A stretch of 33,297 nt of DNA, from positions 1 through 33,297 of the IMG/VR virus record IMGVR_UViG_3300025067_000002, one strand, 5' to 3'. This document shows, piece after piece, positions 30,893-33,297 of this stretch. Source of the stretch: a virus. A program made the position numbers and the translations under genes. The notes below the pieces were generated by a model. It saw only the letters and a program-made list of their open reading frames with translations, was not told where the DNA came from and did no database searches. The stretch's first letter is position 1; each line of letters starts with the position of its first letter.

Positions 30893-31197
30893 GGCACCGC
30901 GGCGGAGCCCGCGGCGGGGCGCGTCTGCGCGCCGGGCCACCCCCCCTAGGCCCCCGGCCCCCTTTAGAGCCGGCCGACGACGCGGGCCGCAGTGCGGCGC
31001 CCGGGGGGAATTTCGCTGGGGCTACGCCTCCGCGGCTGAGCCGCGCCCACGCGGGAGAGGCCCCCGCCCCCACGCGCGCCCGGCGCATGGGTGGCGTATA
31101 GACGCGCCGCGTGGGCCCGCGCGACGGTGGTCCCCGGCCCCCCGGGGGTCGTCGCGCGGCGGCGCTATCCCGTCCTGGGCTTGCCCCGAGGCGGGAT
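30893..31197 (-). ncRNA. Putative structured G+C-rich RNA (ITR-R copy)
   Basis: Exact mirror of 2101-2405, transcribed (if the reading is right) on the minus strand toward the unique region. Its TATA-like box is at 31217-31225, and the hairpin-plus-T-rich end is near 30893. It diverges from the 80-aa gene. See the left copy for the helices. Confidence 0.6.
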
Positions 31198-31300
31198 GCG
31201 TATCTCCATCGTCCGCATTTTTAAGCGTTGCGCCGCGTGTCTAGACGTGTTGCGCGCATTGCCGTAGCCGTAGCAGTCTAGCTGTTGCTTCTAGGCGGTG

Positions 31301-31316
31301 GAAAAGTTTTTAAACC
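31301..31316 (+). promoter_or_regulatory. Archaeal promoter of the 80-aa gene (ITR-R)
   Basis: BRE/TATA block GAAAAGTTTTTAAACC. The TATA centre is about 25 bp upstream of ATG 31335. Identical to the block at 31682-31697. Confidence 0.75.
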
Positions 31317-31334
31317 CGTGAGTTATGGTTGTCC

Positions 31335-31577
31335 ATGGTCCAACAAAAAAACGACTTAATAAGGCTCGGCAACTGGGGCGTAGCGGCGGTCTATGAAGCG
31401 GGCTTGGACGAGTACGTGGCCGCGGAGCTGGACGGCATCTACGAGGAGCTGGGTTTGAGACACGCTACGTGGATCATGGAGGTTGACGACGGCCGCAGGA
31501 GGATAGTAGTTTTCCCAAGCAACGTTCTGCAGGTGGAGGCGCCGGCCCCGCAACAGGTCTTCCCGCCGTTTTTCTAA
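31335..31577 (+). CDS. Unknown 80-aa acidic protein (ITR-R copy)
   Basis: Identical copy of 1721-1963. The start ATG at 31335 lies about 25 bp after the TATA box TTTTTAAA (31307-31314). The gene is followed by a strong T-rich tract at about 31586-31613. It stands as its own transcription unit between the putative RNA gene (divergent) and the 109-aa gene (same direction). Confidence 0.75.
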   Translation: MVQQKNDLIRLGNWGVAAVYEAGLDEYVAAELDGIYEELGLRHATWIMEVDDGRRRIVVFPSNVLQVEAPAPQQVFPPFF

Positions 31578-31585
31578 ACCCCGCC

Positions 31586-31613
31586 TTCTTTTTTTCTTTT
31601 CTTTATTTCTTTT
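31586..31613 (+). terminator. Poly-T terminator after the 80-aa gene (ITR-R)
   Basis: T-rich run with several TTTT+ blocks just after the stop at 31577; mirror of 1685-1712. Confidence 0.6.
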
Positions 31614-31681
31614 AGGCTGTCTCGGTGTTTTTTCTTAGTTGCGTGTTGCTACGGCGCGCAGAGGCCGGGGCATGTGTGGGC

Positions 31682-31697
31682 GAAAAGTTTTTAAACC
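31682..31697 (+). promoter_or_regulatory. Archaeal promoter of the 109-aa/PAPS unit (ITR-R)
   Basis: BRE/TATA block GAAAAGTTTTTAAACC. The TATA centre is about 25 bp upstream of ATG 31716. Twin of the block at 31301-31316. Confidence 0.75.
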
Positions 31698-31715
31698 TGT
31701 GTGTTCTTGGTGATC

Positions 31716-32045
31716 ATGGGTGTCCAAAACCAAACCCGTGCAGAAACAAAAAGCCCCGCGGCAAAGGCGAGAAGCGTATACATGGTGGCGGGGGTTATAA
31801 CGTACCGCGACCTCGACGGCAGTCTGCATAAGGAGATCATCGAGTACGACTTCCCTGCGCTGTATAGGATAGGCGACATGTGGATAGCGGTGACAGAAAG
31901 CGACGACTATATCGTCTACGGCAGAAACCTGAAGGATGTCATTGTAACGAGCAACGACGGGTTCGACGACATCGACGTGGTGATCGTCGCAAAGCGCTCA
32001 CCGTTCAGAAACGCATTCAGAGAGGGGCTGTGGCCGTTGGAATAG
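31716..32045 (+). CDS. Unknown 109-aa protein (ITR-R copy)
   Basis: Identical to the gene at 1253-1582. The ATG at 31716 is in a gatcATGggt context and is preceded by GAAAAGTTTTTAAACC (31682-31697), almost the same promoter as the 80-aa gene upstream. It is the first gene of a two-gene unit with the PAPS-reductase-like gene. Confidence 0.75.
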   Translation: MGVQNQTRAETKSPAAKARSVYMVAGVITYRDLDGSLHKEIIEYDFPALYRIGDMWIAVTESDDYIVYGRNLKDVIVTSNDGFDDIDVVIVAKRSPFRNAFREGLWPLE

Positions 32046-32854
32046 AAGTAGAGACGCGCAAAATACACTGCTTCTTCAGCGGCGGGAGAGACAGCGCGTT
32101 GGCGTGCCGCATAGCAAAACAGGTGGCCGACGCTCGAGGCTGGGAGTTTAGACTAGTTCATATAGACACTACCATTTACATCAAGGAAACCAGAGAATAC
32201 GTCTACCGCTATGCTGAATGGCTTGGCGTGGAGCTTGCAGTCATCAAACCAGAGCGAACTTTCCGCGAATACGCTGAAAGATACGGCATGTGGCCTTCAC
32301 TGTTTCCGTATCGCTACAGGTGGTGCGTGCGTGATCTGAAGTTAAAACCGACAGTTCGCTATTTGCAGGAAAACTACCGTCCGGGCGATTTCGTTGTCTT
32401 AGGCATACGCGGCAAAGAAAGCAGGTTCAGGGAAAAGCTGTACAAACAAGTATTCGCAGACCACGTCTATGGCGGCAAGGTGAAGGTGAAGCTGTGGATG
32501 CCGCTGTTGCGCATGGACGACTCTGTGGTCATGAAATTGATGAGACAGTATGGCATACCTGAATCTCCAGTGTGGCGTAAAATCGGCTTTTCAGGCGAGT
32601 GCCTCTGCCTGGCAGGCATGCCGATACACCACATAGCCCTTCTGATACGCCATTACCCCGAAGAGTTTCAACAACTGTTGGAAATAGACAAGGCCATAAA
32701 CGAAAACAGAAAAAGCAAGACACCATCAGCACCGTTCCGCCTAGCACAACTAGGTCTGACACTACAGGAGTTCTACAGACGCGCTAGCAAGTTAAGCACT
32801 CTTGACGCTTTCATAGACTACGGCAAAAGTTGCGAAGGAAGTTGCATGCTGTAA
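32030..32854 (+). CDS. PAPS reductase-like PP-loop protein (ITR-R copy)
   Basis: Identical second copy of the gene at 444-1268, encoded in the right terminal repeat and pointing to the right tip. The GTG start at 32030 overlaps the end of the 109-aa gene (stop at 32045), so the two are probably co-transcribed and translationally coupled. See the left copy for the motifs. Diploidy of a metabolic or modification enzyme in a small viral genome may reflect selection for dosage, or simply ITR expansion. Confidence 0.85.
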   Translation: MAVGIEVETRKIHCFFSGGRDSALACRIAKQVADARGWEFRLVHIDTTIYIKETREYVYRYAEWLGVELAVIKPERTFREYAERYGMWPSLFPYRYRWCVRDLKLKPTVRYLQENYRPGDFVVLGIRGKESRFREKLYKQVFADHVYGGKVKVKLWMPLLRMDDSVVMKLMRQYGIPESPVWRKIGFSGECLCLAGMPIHHIALLIRHYPEEFQQLLEIDKAINENRKSKTPSAPFRLAQLGLTLQEFYRRASKLSTLDAFIDYGKSCEGSCML

Positions 32855-33245
32855 TTCGTCTAACGGCAGACACACTTTTTTCACACATCTCCTCTCCTCG
32901 ACACGCGCCACACGTATATCGCGTCAGCGCCGTACAGTTAGTTATCTTACTAGCGCCGCAGGACGTACTGTAAATACCGCGCAACGTATGCAGGCAGATT
33001 CTATTAGCTCTTACCCTGCCGCCCTGTTAAACACCACATCTACAGATACGCAATATTAACAGACCAAGCGCGCCGATCATTAATAACAACACGGCGCCCA
33101 GAAGATAACACATAATATACGACGATACTAACAACACCGAATAATAACGACGATAATAATAATAAGCGCGCTATAAATAAGGCGCAACTGCGATATAACA
33201 TACACCATTAAATCCGATATAATGATCGGGGGAGAATTGAAAGGT
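32855..33245. other. Subterminal non-coding region, right
   Basis: Mirror of 53-443. The plus strand here is A/C-rich and T-poor. The 10-bp inverted repeat lies at 33073-33082 and 33220-33229. A TTTTTT tract at about 32875-32881, just after the PAPS-reductase-like stop codon, is the likely transcription terminator. Confidence 0.6.
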
Positions 33246-33297
33246 GAATAATAAGATGATAATAATATTATATAATATTATTATCATCTTATTATTC
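33246..33297. repeat. Terminal 52-bp perfect palindrome, right end
   Basis: Identical to the palindrome at 1-52 and symmetrical about 33271/33272. It supports the same closed-hairpin reading for the right end, so both genome ends appear to be present and the window is a complete replicon. Confidence 0.85.

Larger units (their letters stand above)
30653..33297. repeat. Right inverted terminal repeat (ITR-R)
   Basis: Reverse complement of 1-2645. It begins only 10 bp after the stop codon of the 570-aa gene ending at 30642. Its genes point outward toward the right tip on the plus strand, while the putative RNA is on the minus strand pointing inward. Identity of the two copies implies continuing homogenisation, for example through replication or recombination between ends. 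Confidence 0.98.

Noticed and set aside
30663-30893. 65- and 76-aa hydrophobic frames in the T-rich inner ITR tract and their mirrors (2405-2653)
   Set aside because: Overlapping frames are open at once because the tract lacks stop-forming patterns. Peptides are Phe/Val-rich low-complexity, and there is no well-placed TATA box.
1-33297. CRISPR arrays, tRNA genes, insertion sequences, integrase
   Set aside because: I looked for regularly spaced repeats, cloverleafs, transposase or tyrosine-recombinase motifs and saw none.

Overview
The window looks like the complete linear genome of a rod-shaped virus of a hyperthermophilic archaeon, related to the Rudiviridae (realm Adnaviria) but clearly divergent. 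Three things point there. First, both ends carry the same inverted terminal repeat of 2,645 bp (1-2645 and 30653-33297), and each end finishes in a perfect 52-bp palindrome, as expected if covalently closed hairpin ends had been read through. Second, a 136-aa protein (18277-18687, minus) carries the C-terminal signature of rudiviral major capsid proteins (G-x-GP-x-RA-x-Y ... GL-x-x-x-YV-x-A-x-GA-x-P-x-ILDA). Third, most transcription units start with an archaeal TATA box about 25 bp upstream of an ATG that often lies in a ccATGg context, which indicates leaderless mRNAs. Many predicted intracellular proteins contain paired cysteines, which suggests a hyperthermophilic host that stabilises proteins with disulfides. 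A Thermoproteales-like host is my inference; the sequence does not prove it.

Layout. Each terminal repeat holds, from the tip inward: the palindrome; about 390 bp of AT-rich non-coding DNA with inverted repeats; a PAPS-reductase-like PP-loop gene; two small genes driven by near-identical promoters; an extremely G+C-rich block of about 305 bp that looks like a structured RNA gene; and a T/A-rich tract. The left unique region (2684-5722, minus) encodes membrane and surface functions: a two-TM protein, a trypsin-like serine protease, and an operon of two small membrane proteins plus a secreted, membrane-anchored zinc peptidase. Next come regulators (winged-helix/ribbon-helix-helix fusion and a second winged-helix protein, 5771-6767), a DpdA/TGT-like base-exchange enzyme (6873-7559, minus), and a long plus-strand information-processing block (7819-15150). 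That block includes an 881-aa PrimPol/AAA+ helicase, a 544-aa superfamily 2 helicase, a zinc ribbon and small unknown proteins.

The virion module occupies the right half. It has a minus-strand block (15211-18687) with two small proteins, a 438-aa protein, a GT4-type glycosyltransferase and the capsid protein. A plus-strand block (18837-30642) follows, dominated by a 1,923-aa repeat-rich protein and then a closely packed series of probable terminal-fibre or minor structural proteins. The last gene ends 10 bp before the right terminal repeat.

How it may work together (inference). PrimPol-helicase and the SF2 helicase replicate a hairpin-ended genome. The wHTH/RHH proteins regulate TATA promoters. 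The DpdA-like and PAPS-reductase-like enzymes may modify viral DNA or host tRNA. The glycosyltransferase may decorate virions, and the surface peptidase with small membrane proteins may act in entry or egress. The most unusual element is the G+C-rich putative RNA, present twice, once in each terminal repeat.
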